NCBI GenBank assembly: GCA_964578835.1
Contig: CAZOEL010000092.1
Location: 1 to 24,066, forward strand
Reading direction: 5' to 3'
Length of the DNA: 24,066 nucleotides
Origin: CAZOEL01 sp964578835
GTDB lineage: Bacteria; Desulfobacterota; Syntrophobacteria; Syntrophobacterales; Syntrophobacteraceae
This document shows positions 14,085 through 21,824 of the stretch, piece after piece. The notes under the pieces were generated by a model. That model saw only the letters and a program-made list of their open reading frames with translations, was not told the origin of the DNA and did no database searches. Each line of letters begins with the position of its first letter. The first letter of the stretch is position 1. The translations under genes were made by a program, and so were the position numbers.

Positions 14085-14393
14085 ATGATTCGAACCGAAG
14101 ACTACACCGGGGACGTCCGCATTGCGGGCTTGCCCCCCGAGAAGAGGGAGCTTGAGGCCGAGGTGATGGCCCTCGAGCACCTGGTCTCGGACTTCTCAAT
14201 CGAGATGGTTAGAAAGCTCGCGATCAAGTGCGCGGAGGGGAGACGCGGGTGGGACAACCCCGATCTCTACGCCAGCATTGAGAGCGCCCTCCTCAAGGCC
14301 GCCACCCGCGGCAAATGGGTGAGTGTTGCAAACTTCGCGGCGATGCTCTGGAACATGGATAGCGGGAAGGGGGAGACCAATGAGGAGCACTGA
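14085..14393 (+). CDS. Hypothetical 102-aa protein upstream of ribonucleotide reductase
   Basis: Acidic, predominantly helical protein with no cysteines beyond one and no recognised motif. AAAGGA about six bases upstream supports the ATG at 14085. Its last 14 bases overlap the reductase start in another frame, so translation is probably coupled. Function unknown; co-regulation with the reductase is the only clue. Confidence 0.65.
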   Translation: MIRTEDYTGDVRIAGLPPEKRELEAEVMALEHLVSDFSIEMVRKLAIKCAEGRRGWDNPDLYASIESALLKAATRGKWVSVANFAAMLWNMDSGKGETNEEH

Positions 14394-17300
14394 CTTTACA
14401 GACCCCTTCAACGAGTTCGTATACGTCCGCAGCTACTCCCGTTGGCTTGAGGAGCAGAAACGAAGGGAGACCTGGCCAGAGACCATCGAGCGCTACATCG
14501 ACTACATGCTCCCAAGAGTCCCGGCATCGAGACGAGACGAATTCAGAGAAGCTTGCGCGCACATCTACCCCTTCGAGGTAATGCCCTCGATGCGAGCGCT
14601 CTGGGCCGCAGGGAAGGCCCTCGATAGCGACAACATGGCGCTCTTTAACTGCCTGGCTGGCGACACCAGAATTGTAACATCCGATGGGGTCAATGAGATC
14701 AAGGATGTTGTTGGAGAGGTTGTGGTGCTCAACTCCAGGCGCGAATGGGTTGATGCCGAGGTGCGCTCCTTTGGTGTTCAGAGGACAGTCGAGGTGAAGT
14801 TTGGATACAACAATGCGCACTGCAAAAAGGTTCGAGCAACCCTCGATCATGACTGGGTGCTCAAGGATGGTTGCCGTGTAAAGACGAAGGATCTGGTCAA
14901 GGGCGATCTGGTTCCATGCCTTGGCCGCAAGCGCCGAGAATACGATTCAATAGACTATGCTCTCGGAGTAGTTCACGGACTGATCTATGGCGACGGGACA
15001 TCCACATTCGCCCAGGAGCGCCTGATGGGCTATAACATTCGCCTCTGCGGCGAAAAGACAGAGCTCTTGCCGTGGCTGGAGAGCGTAGGCGGGAAAACGA
15101 CTTATCCGCCGTCTTTTGGAGGAGAGCCCGTCGTAATGCTTTATGGCGACTTTGCCAAGACCCATGCCCTGAAGGAGTTGCCGTCGGAAGAAGAGACCGA
15201 GGATTATCTCGTCGGGTTCTTTCGCGGCTGGATGGCAACGGATGGATCTTTGAGCGTGGGCACTCAGACCAGGATGTGCGTTGGGCCCAGGGAAGAGGAG
15301 TGGCTCAGGCGCGTTATGCCTCGATTCGGCTACTACTTTCAAGCTTCACAGCCGCTTGGGCGAGAGACGAATTACGGCCGCAGAAACAAAGAATCCCGCA
15401 CACTGTCGGTTGCAAGGTATAGCCTCACGAAAGATGATTTTCTTGTTGCCAGAAAGCGTGACCGCTTTCAAGAGCTCGAGGTCGAATGGGCTTTTCGCGG
15501 CATAGTCGAAGGCTCCGAGCGTGAAGAAGAGGTTTATTGCGCCATCGTTCCAGGTACGCACGACTTCACTCTGGACGATGGGCTGCTCACGGGGAACTGC
15601 GCCTTCCGAGTCATAAACCACCCGAAGGCTTTTGCCGAGATGCTCTACGTTCTCATGAACGGGACGGGCTTTGGCTTCTCGGTTGAGCGCCAGTTCATAA
15701 ACCAGCTCCCGAGGGTTCCGGAAAAGCTTGTCGAGTCGAACGTCGAGATAGTTGTCGCAGACTCGAAGCTCGGCTGGGCCGAAGGGTTCTACAAGTTCAT
15801 GCTTGGGCTCTACCAGGCAAAGATCCACAAGATGAACTACTCGAAGATCCGACCTCGTGGGACAAGGCTAAAGACGTTCGGCGGCCGCGCTTCAGGCCCC
15901 GGCCCTCTAAAGCAGCTCATGGAGTTCACGCTTCGAATTTTCCAGGGGGCGAAGGGGCGGCAACTCAACTCTCTTGAGTGCCACGACATCTGCTGCTTCA
16001 TAGCCAACATCGTTGTCGTGGGGGGTGTGCGCCGCTCATCGAGTATCTCGTTTAGCAACCTCTCCGACCAGAGGATGGCCCACGCAAAAGACGGGGCCTT
16101 CTGGGAGCACAACCCTCAGCGGCGGCTTGCAAACAACTCGGTCGCGTACACGGAAAAGCCCGACTGCGCCAGCTTTCTTGCCGAGTGGCTAAACCTCATG
16201 CGCTCGGGTTCGGGTGAGCGCGGGATCTTCAATCGCGAGTCGGCCTTGGCCTCAATGAAACGTCTGGGAAGACTCGACAGAATCCCCGAAGAGCTTTGGC
16301 CCACTGTCTCGACAAATCCCTGTCTTACTGGTGATACCTTGGTCCCTATTCGCGGCAGAGGGCTTTGCAGGATTGCCGATCTCGCTGGCGAGAGTCACCT
16401 CGTAAGGGATGGCGAGGGCGACTGGGTGATGAGCCCGGTTAGGAAGACCTCGGATGAGGCTCCGGTAATGCGCGTTGAGCTTTCGGACGGCTCTCTCTAC
16501 CGGGTGACGCCATGGCATGTTTTCGTCCTTGAGAACGGCGAGCGCCGCGAAGCGCAGCACCTCGCGCTAGGCGACCGTCTCAAGACATCCGATATCGAGG
16601 GCTGCTTCGGTACGCACCATAACCCGGACGAAGCGTACCTGGATGCATGGCTGATAGCTGACGGGACTTACTACAATGTCAAGGACGCAAGCAAGCTCTA
16701 TCTCTATCCGCCCAAGTTCGACCACAGGGAGGCTCTTGAGAGAGTCGGGGCAAGCTTTGGAGAACCCGACGATCAGGGCCGCATCACGGCCGTTTTCCTC
16801 AACAAGCCCTGGAGCAGGGGACATGTCCCACCATACGTCTTGCAGGGTGACCGCGAGACCGTGTTGGCCTTTATCAAGGGGTCGCTCGAATCCGACGGGA
16901 CCTGTTCCCATACCGCCAACGGATGGGTGGTTCAGTTCAACAGCACTCACCGCAAATTTCTCCAGGAGGTGCAGGCTCTTCTGAGGCTCTTCGGGGTGCA
17001 CGGCAAGATAGCGCTCTCGCGTGAGGCCGGTTATCGAATGATGCCGGATGGGCATGGAGGCCTGAAAGAATACTGGTGCCAGGAGTCCTGGCGACTCACA
17101 GTGAGCAAATCGCTCAAGCTATTTGCCGACTTGTACCCAGAGCGCGTGAAGCGCGGGGCTTACGCGAAGCAGAGATCGGTGAGCATCGAGAGCATTCACG
17201 GCCCGGACCCAGAGCATCGTGAGCCCGTGTACTGTTTTGGCGTTCCGACCACGGCTTCTTTTGATCTCCCGACGTTTCACAGTGGAAATTGCGGTGAGAT

Positions 17301-18225
17301 ATTCCTAACCGACTCAGGGCTTTGTAACCTCTCGGAGGCCGTCGTGAGATCCGGGGACTCTCTTGAGACCCTGAAGAACAAGGTGAAGCAGGCGGCAATA
17401 CTTGGCGTCATCCAGACGACCTTCACACGCTTCAACTTCGTGGGCCGCCAGTGGAAGATCAACGCCGAGCGCGAGCGCTTGCTTGGTGTCTCTCTAACCG
17501 GCCTTCGAGACCACGACGTGCTCGGCCACAAGACCAGGCAATCCGAGAAGTGGCTTCGCGAGATGCGACAGATCGTTTGGGATACGGCGAGAGAGTGGGC
17601 GGCAGCTCTTGAAATCAACGTACCCGCCGCCTGCACCTGCGTTAAGCCTAGCGGAACAGTGAGCTCCTTGGTGGGGTCCGCATCCGGCATTCACCCGAGG
17701 TATGCCCCGCACTACATCCGAAGGGTTCGAGTGTCGAGCAACGATCCGCTTGCGAAGATGATGATGGATCAGGGCTTCCCCTGGTGCCCGGAGGTCTCGG
17801 AGACCCACGAGAACTTAACCACCGTCGTCTTCGACTTCCCGCAGGCCTCTCCCGAGACATCCGTCTTTAAAGACGAGGTGACAGCCATAGAGCAGCTCGA
17901 ATACTGGAAGATGCTCAAGACCGCATGGTGCGATCACAACCCCTCGGCAACCGTCTACGTACGGCCAAACGAGTGGGTCGAGGTCGGAAACTGGGTCTAT
18001 CGCAACTGGGACGTGATAGGCGGGCTCACCTTTTTGCCGACCGACGGCGGGGTTTACCAGTTAGCCCCTTATGAGCAGGTGGACGAGGATCGCTACCAGG
18101 AGCTTGTGGCATGCACGCCGGAGATCGACTTTAGCCGGCTCTCACACTTTGAGCAGGAAGACAATACAACTGGCGCGAAAGAGTATGCATGCAGTGCGGC
18201 CGGTGGTGGCTGCGATATAGCCTAA
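14380..18225 (+). CDS. nrdJ: Class II (B12-dependent) ribonucleotide reductase precursor with two inteins
   Basis: A 1281-aa precursor. Removing two inteins leaves a reductase of about 642 residues. The N-terminus (FVYVRSYSRWLEEQKRRETWPET) resembles monomeric adenosylcobalamin-dependent ribonucleoside-triphosphate reductases such as that of Lactobacillus leichmannii. The joined exteins recreate LFNCAF, with the first redox cysteine, and TNPCGEI, with the thiyl-radical cysteine. CNLSEAVV, the PSGTVSSLVGSASG loop and a C-terminal CSAAGGGC pair for reduction by thioredoxin are also present. The start at 14380 follows GGGAG and overlaps the previous gene; the longer open frame to 14323 adds a non-conserved leader. 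The enzyme makes deoxynucleotides without oxygen or a small subunit, which fits the absence of nrdB-like genes here. Confidence 0.92.
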   Translation: MRSTDFTDPFNEFVYVRSYSRWLEEQKRRETWPETIERYIDYMLPRVPASRRDEFREACAHIYPFEVMPSMRALWAAGKALDSDNMALFNCLAGDTRIVTSDGVNEIKDVVGEVVVLNSRREWVDAEVRSFGVQRTVEVKFGYNNAHCKKVRATLDHDWVLKDGCRVKTKDLVKGDLVPCLGRKRREYDSIDYALGVVHGLIYGDGTSTFAQERLMGYNIRLCGEKTELLPWLESVGGKTTYPPSFGGEPVVMLYGDFAKTHALKELPSEEETEDYLVGFFRGWMATDGSLSVGTQTRMCVGPREEEWLRRVMPRFGYYFQASQPLGRETNYGRRNKESRTLSVARYSLTKDDFLVARKRDRFQELEVEWAFRGIVEGSEREEEVYCAIVPGTHDFTLDDGLLTGNCAFRVINHPKAFAEMLYVLMNGTGFGFSVERQFINQLPRVPEKLVESNVEIVVADSKLGWAEGFYKFMLGLYQAKIHKMNYSKIRPRGTRLKTFGGRASGPGPLKQLMEFTLRIFQGAKGRQLNSLECHDICCFIANIVVVGGVRRSSSISFSNLSDQRMAHAKDGAFWEHNPQRRLANNSVAYTEKPDCASFLAEWLNLMRSGSGERGIFNRESALASMKRLGRLDRIPEELWPTVSTNPCLTGDTLVPIRGRGLCRIADLAGESHLVRDGEGDWVMSPVRKTSDEAPVMRVELSDGSLYRVTPWHVFVLENGERREAQHLALGDRLKTSDIEGCFGTHHNPDEAYLDAWLIADGTYYNVKDASKLYLYPPKFDHREALERVGASFGEPDDQGRITAVFLNKPWSRGHVPPYVLQGDRETVLAFIKGSLESDGTCSHTANGWVVQFNSTHRKFLQEVQALLRLFGVHGKIALSREAGYRMMPDGHGGLKEYWCQESWRLTVSKSLKLFADLYPERVKRGAYAKQRSVSIESIHGPDPEHREPVYCFGVPTTASFDLPTFHSGNCGEIFLTDSGLCNLSEAVVRSGDSLETLKNKVKQAAILGVIQTTFTRFNFVGRQWKINAERERLLGVSLTGLRDHDVLGHKTRQSEKWLREMRQIVWDTAREWAAALEINVPAACTCVKPSGTVSSLVGSASGIHPRYAPHYIRRVRVSSNDPLAKMMMDQGFPWCPEVSETHENLTTVVFDFPQASPETSVFKDEVTAIEQLEYWKMLKTAWCDHNPSATVYVRPNEWVEVGNWVYRNWDVIGGLTFLPTDGGVYQLAPYEQVDEDRYQELVACTPEIDFSRLSHFEQEDNTTGAKEYACSAAGGGCDIA
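14650..15597 (+). mobile_element. Intein 1 in ribonucleotide reductase, with LAGLIDADG endonuclease
   Basis: Residues 91-406 of the precursor (316 aa). It starts with the splicing cysteine in CLAGDT (block A), carries two LAGLIDADG-type motifs (VVHGLIYGDGTS and LVGFFRGWMATDG) and ends GLLTGN before the extein cysteine. The penultimate residue is Gly rather than the common His, a tolerated variant. Splicing regenerates LFN-CAF. Full-length motifs suggest that the homing endonuclease may still be active. Confidence 0.9.
16321..17289 (+). mobile_element. Intein 2 in ribonucleotide reductase, with LAGLIDADG endonuclease
   Basis: Residues 648-970 of the precursor (323 aa). Block A is CLTGDT, the N-terminal splicing histidine motif appears as TPWHVF, the endonuclease motifs are AYLDAWLIADGTY and VLAFIKGSLESDG, and the C-terminus is FHSGN before the extein cysteine. 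It sits exactly before the radical-bearing cysteine, restoring TNP-CGEI on splicing. Like intein 1 it has Gly before the terminal Asn. Confidence 0.92.
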
Positions 18226-18247
18226 AAAGAAAGGATACACACGAGCA

Positions 18248-18508
18248 ATGAATTTGGTCACAAAAACTATTGGATTTTTTGCATCCCTCGTCACCCCCGG
18301 TGGCCGAGGCGTGAGACGGATCACCAAGAACATTCAAGGCTTTGAGACGATCAAGCGCGATCTCATGGACGGTCACGCGCTCGTTGCCGAGCAGATGCGG
18401 CGCAACGCAGAGCAAGCGATAAAGCTTGAGCAGGCTCAAGAGGCTCTCAAGGAAGAGGCAGCGCGCGCAAGAAGGTGGGTGAAGTTTCTGGACGCTCCGG
18501 AGGCATAA
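18248..18508 (+). CDS. Hypothetical 86-aa coiled-coil protein
   Basis: A short hydrophobic N-terminus (residues 4-16) is followed by a basic linker and a long charged helix, about 35-80, rich in E, A, Q and R that should form a coiled coil. An AAAGGA site lies about 12 bases before the ATG, wider than ideal. It is the last gene before the GC-rich hairpin at 18516. Unknown function; a membrane-associated or virion-associated small protein is possible. Confidence 0.55.
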   Translation: MNLVTKTIGFFASLVTPGGRGVRRITKNIQGFETIKRDLMDGHALVAEQMRRNAEQAIKLEQAQEALKEEAARARRWVKFLDAPEA

Positions 18509-18515
18509 ACGAAAC

Positions 18516-18538
18516 GAGGCCCGGAACGCCCGGGCCTC
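18516..18538 (+). terminator. GC-rich hairpin, possible terminator without T tract
   Basis: GAGGCCCGG (18516-18524) and CCGGGCCTC (18530-18538) form a perfect 9-bp stem with a 5-base loop, immediately after the coiled-coil gene. No run of T follows, so termination would need a factor; the hairpin may instead protect the RNA 3' end. The 94 bases between it and the PhoH gene hold no clear promoter. Confidence 0.5.
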
Positions 18539-18632
18539 ACGGTTGGGTAACAACGAACGAATCGAGCCAAACGATACTCGAAACGAAAGTTGGAACCAGA
18601 CCGAATTAGACCCCTAAATACACGGACAGTCA

Positions 18633-19919
18633 ATGAGAAAAGTATTTGTTTTGGACACCTGCGTTCTGCTTCATGACAGAGAGGCTCTGGGGGCCTTTGA
18701 GGAGCACGACATATGTCTACCCATAACGGTCCTGGAGGAGCTCGACCGCCACAAAACGCGCCAGGACATCGAGGGTCGAAACGCCCGATCGATCATCCGG
18801 CAGATAGATGCCCTTCGAGAGCTTGGCTCGCTCTCAGAAGGTGTCGAGATTGCCCCAGGTCACGGAAGACTCTGGGTCGAGTCGGAAAACATCACCTACG
18901 GCTTCAAGCACCTCGCCGCCTCAAACGACAACTACCTGCTGGGCACGGCCCGCAGGGTTGCCGAAAAGCTCGAGGGCGAGGGCCGGGAGGCTGTCTTCGT
19001 CACCAAAGATATCAACCTTAGGATCAAGGCCGACTGCCTCGGGGTGACCGCCCAGGACTACCTGAACGAGAGGATCGAGGGGCCGATCCCTGGCGAGATC
19101 GTGAAGATCGATCTCGCCCCCGGCGACGTGCAGATGTTCCATGCGGACCCCGAGCTCGGGATCGAGGCAGACGGCTTCGGCATGCCCCTCTGCGAGAACG
19201 CCTGCGTGATCGGAACAGAGCCGGGCGGGACGCCCTCCGTGCTGCTCCGGGTGAAGAGAGGGAAGCTTAGAAAGGTGGCCGTAAAGAAAGATGTCTCCGG
19301 GATCTCGCCCAGGAACGCGGAGCAACGATTCTTTGCAGACCTTCTCCTGGATCCGGACATAAACTGCGTGATCGTAAACGGGTGCGCGGGGAGCGGGAAG
19401 ACTTTGATCAGCCTTGCTGCGGGCCTTGAGTGGATGGGGCAAAAGAGGTGCAAGCGGCGCATGCTGATTGCAAAGATCATGGAGGACATCGGGAAAGAGG
19501 TTGGTGCGCTCCCTGGCGATCTTAACGAGAAGCTCGCGCCCTGGACGCGCCCCTTTTTCGATAACCTGGAGCTCCTCATGGACGATCAGTACCTCGCCAT
19601 GCACTTGGAGAAGAAATTGATCGAGATAGACGCCGTGACCTTCTTCAGGGGCCGCTCGATCATGAATCGCTTCATCATAGTTGACGAGATTCAGAATTTG
19701 CCCGCGAAGCACTTGAAGACGATTGTCTCGCGCCCGGTCGACGGCTCAAAGCTCGTGCTCCTGGGAGACCTGGGACAGATCGATAACCCGCACCTCTCCT
19801 CCGAAAACTGCGCCTTGGCCCACGGCATCAAGGGGCTTTCGGGGCACGAAGGGGCAGGGGTTTTAACCATGTGCAAGAACGAGCGCGGAAGACTAGCCCG
19901 CCTTGCACAGTATCTCTAG
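18633..19919 (+). CDS. PIN-domain PhoH-like ATPase (PhoH2 type)
   Basis: A 428-aa fusion. An N-terminal PIN ribonuclease-like domain spans about residues 1-150, with acidic residues at D8, around E35/E36 and in FVTKDINLR. A PhoH-type RecA-like ATPase follows, with Walker A GCAGSGKT at 250-257 and Walker B FIIVDE at 347-352, then a sensor-like LLGDLGQID. PIN-PhoH proteins act as RNA helicase/nucleases; PhoH genes are common in large phages, often with nucleotide-metabolism genes as here. The ribosome-binding site before the ATG is weak. Codon and base composition match the phage genes. Confidence 0.9.
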   Translation: MRKVFVLDTCVLLHDREALGAFEEHDICLPITVLEELDRHKTRQDIEGRNARSIIRQIDALRELGSLSEGVEIAPGHGRLWVESENITYGFKHLAASNDNYLLGTARRVAEKLEGEGREAVFVTKDINLRIKADCLGVTAQDYLNERIEGPIPGEIVKIDLAPGDVQMFHADPELGIEADGFGMPLCENACVIGTEPGGTPSVLLRVKRGKLRKVAVKKDVSGISPRNAEQRFFADLLLDPDINCVIVNGCAGSGKTLISLAAGLEWMGQKRCKRRMLIAKIMEDIGKEVGALPGDLNEKLAPWTRPFFDNLELLMDDQYLAMHLEKKLIEIDAVTFFRGRSIMNRFIIVDEIQNLPAKHLKTIVSRPVDGSKLVLLGDLGQIDNPHLSSENCALAHGIKGLSGHEGAGVLTMCKNERGRLARLAQYL

Positions 19920-19960
19920 GCCCAAAACTGACCCGAATCCATGTAAAAGGACAAACAATA

Positions 19961-20653
19961 ATGCGTATCGACCCGAAAGCGAGACTAATGGACGCATCGC
20001 CCCTGTGGGTGGCAGTCCATGCGATAAGAAAATGCTGGAAGAGCGAGGGAGAGTCGGACAGTTACTTCGAGAGGAGTTCGGGCACGCGCTATGGACTCGG
20101 TGCCTATCATCTTGCACAGACTACAAATGCTCCGTTCATCCTTGGCGAACGTGACCTTGCGCTCCTTAAGAAGGTCGTCCGGCACGGTCACGAGAGCACG
20201 GTCGAGCATCTTAAGTATAGCTTCGAGCTTAGTGAATTGAGTAGAGGCTGCCTTCAGGAGCTGGCGCGACACAGAATAGCGTCTCTTTCGGTCGAATCCA
20301 GTAGGTACACATTGAAACGACTTTTAAGAGGCGCAGACAAAACGACGCTGAGATCGCTTCTCGTATCATCCGGCGACGAGGATCTCGATAGACTCAATAT
20401 CGAGCACATGATGAAGGTAGCAGCGCTTGGACGCGCCAAATCGCTTAAAAACGACGTCCTGAAGTATGGCCTGGTTGAAGCCTGGAAGACGACGCTCGAC
20501 TGGACGGTGAACGCAAGAGCTTTAAGAAACTTCCTAAAACTCAGGCTCTCAAAGCGTGCTCACTTCGAGATACGATCACTCGCCCAGGCCGTCTATGAGA
20601 AGATTCCACAAGACCATCTCCCGATCTTCGAGGAAGGGATACTCAGCCATTAA
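19961..20653 (+). CDS. thyX: Flavin-dependent thymidylate synthase
   Basis: A 230-aa protein with the diagnostic ThyX signature RHRIASLSVESSR (103-115), preceded by the usual HGHESTVEH segment near 75-83. It converts dUMP to dTMP using methylene-tetrahydrofolate, FAD and NADPH, and so acts downstream of the dUTPase encoded at 13179. AAAGGA about nine bases upstream supports the ATG at 19961; the frame is open further left, but that part overlaps the PhoH gene in another frame. An inverted repeat follows its stop. Confidence 0.94.
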   Translation: MRIDPKARLMDASPLWVAVHAIRKCWKSEGESDSYFERSSGTRYGLGAYHLAQTTNAPFILGERDLALLKKVVRHGHESTVEHLKYSFELSELSRGCLQELARHRIASLSVESSRYTLKRLLRGADKTTLRSLLVSSGDEDLDRLNIEHMMKVAALGRAKSLKNDVLKYGLVEAWKTTLDWTVNARALRNFLKLRLSKRAHFEIRSLAQAVYEKIPQDHLPIFEEGILSH

Positions 20654-20660
20654 TCCAATT

Positions 20661-20696
20661 CCATGCTATGCCGTCTGGTCCCATGGCATAGCATGG
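20661..20696. repeat. Perfect 12-bp inverted repeat between thyX and the next gene
   Basis: CCATGCTATGCC (20661-20672) and GGCATAGCATGG (20685-20696) are exact reverse complements around a 12-base spacer. No T tract follows. It could be a stable RNA hairpin (factor-dependent terminator or processing signal) or a dimeric protein-binding site ahead of the diphosphohydrolase-like gene. Confidence 0.7.
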
Positions 20697-20724
20697 CACC
20701 ATATTATTCTGAGGAGAGCGATTC

Positions 20725-21273
20725 ATGACTGTGATGGACATGCGGCCGAGCGAGTTGGCGTCGGCAGACGAGAAGAGAGCGGCCCTTGAGGCGGGAGGCG
20801 TGAAATGGGACGGAGACAAGGGGCGATTCGACCTCATCCCAGGGAAGATGCTCATGGAACTGGCACAGCTCTATACCGTAGGTGCTCGTAAATACAACGA
20901 CCGGAACTGGGAAAGAGGCATGAAGTATGGGAGATGCTTCGCCGCCATGATGCGCCACGCCTGGAAGTGGTGGCTTGGCGAAGAGGTCGACCCGGACACG
21001 AACGTCCATCACCTGATTGCCGTGATCTGGAACGCGGCCGCGCTTCACAACTACGTAGGTAGAGGGATGACGGACTTCGATGATCGGCCTTTGGATGGCC
21101 TGCTGGAAGGCAAGCTTAAGACCATGCTTAGCTGTGAGCCCATCAAGCCCGATGAGGTGCGGGAAGCTCTAAAGGAACTGAAGCTGCCCAGGGGCGGACG
21201 GTTCGATTGCCTTGAAGACCGGGGAAGCTCGCTTGCTCGTCTTCTCCTTCGCAAGTTTATGGGGCGCAATTAG
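20725..21273 (+). CDS. dATP/dGTP diphosphohydrolase-like protein (MazZ/DUF5664-like)
   Basis: A 182-aa protein whose first 110 residues match the phage dATP/dGTP diphosphohydrolase N-terminal family as I remember it: DKGRFDLIP (31-39), VGARKYNDRNW (52-62), a helical HAWKWWLGEEVDPD stretch and HHLIAVIWNAAALHNY (95-110). In phages with diaminopurine DNA, MazZ removes dATP and feeds dGMP to PurZ, but no purZ is present here. The C-terminal 70 residues are not recognised. GAGGAGA at 20711-20717 supports the ATG. A dNTP-pool role suits the neighbouring ThyX and reductase. The family call is from memory of sequence pattern. Confidence 0.7.
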   Translation: MTVMDMRPSELASADEKRAALEAGGVKWDGDKGRFDLIPGKMLMELAQLYTVGARKYNDRNWERGMKYGRCFAAMMRHAWKWWLGEEVDPDTNVHHLIAVIWNAAALHNYVGRGMTDFDDRPLDGLLEGKLKTMLSCEPIKPDEVREALKELKLPRGGRFDCLEDRGSSLARLLLRKFMGRN

Positions 21274-21410
21274 TGAGCAGAGCGATTCCTGTTGAAAGCG
21301 AAAAGAAGGGCTCCGATGTCATCGCCATCGCGCATACTGTCTTTGTGACACTCGATCTCGGAAAGAGACAGGGATACAATCGGTGTCAGCAGCTAAAGTT
21401 CCAAATATGA
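21273..21410 (+). CDS. Short 45-aa ORF running into repeat copy B, possibly truncated
   Basis: GTG 21273 overlaps the upstream TAG by one base (TAGTG) and opens a 45-codon frame whose first 30 residues look protein-like. Its last codons and stop lie inside repeat copy B. Composition is phage-like up to the repeat and becomes AT-rich after it. It may be the 5' remnant of a longer phage gene cut by whatever introduced the following DNA, or simply a small gene. Confidence 0.4.
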   Translation: MSRAIPVESEKKGSDVIAIAHTVFVTLDLGKRQGYNRCQQLKFQI

Positions 21411-21476
21411 TTTGAGAAGGTAATGTCTCAAAGCTCGGTTCAGGAAACGAGATAAAGGAAGGCTGTGTAGCATTTA
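21371..21476 (+). repeat. Diverged long direct repeat, copy B
   Basis: Partner of the segment at 2511-2619. The best part, 21393-21462, aligns without gaps to 2531-2600. Conserved words include ATATGATTTG and AAACGAGA. It separates the phage nucleotide-metabolism genes from the TPR gene region. Confidence 0.65.
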
Positions 21477-21824
21477 GCTAGATTCCGTTGGTGAACCTAG
21501 TCTGCTCTCTTTGTGTTTTCAGTAACAGAGGATGAAGTATCGTTTGGCGATAAGCTTTTCGATATAAATCCAGATCGAATACAAATAACATCTGAATCGA
21601 TCTCTGCAAGCGTTGACACAATTCCACAATGCTCCAAGACTCTTAAGAAGAAGGCTCCATAAGGTATTGAAAATATTAATTCATGATATCATCTCTGACC
21701 AATTGCCAGATACTTCTCTATTGTAGATTGTCTTCGATTTTTCCTCGGAGGTGTGATAAGAAGAAATATCCAAACAATGTTCTCATAGGGCTTATGTCCT
21801 TTCTTCTCAGAAGAGGTAGAGGCA
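21477..21824. other. Non-coding AT-rich leader of the TPR gene
   Basis: About 350 bp with no supported gene. It contains a TTGACA at 21613-21618 without a matching -10 box and a perfect 10-bp palindrome ATGATATCAT at 21683-21692. An ORF from 21683 overlaps the TPR start in another frame and looks spurious. A promoter for the TPR gene probably lies here, but I cannot place it. Confidence 0.5.
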
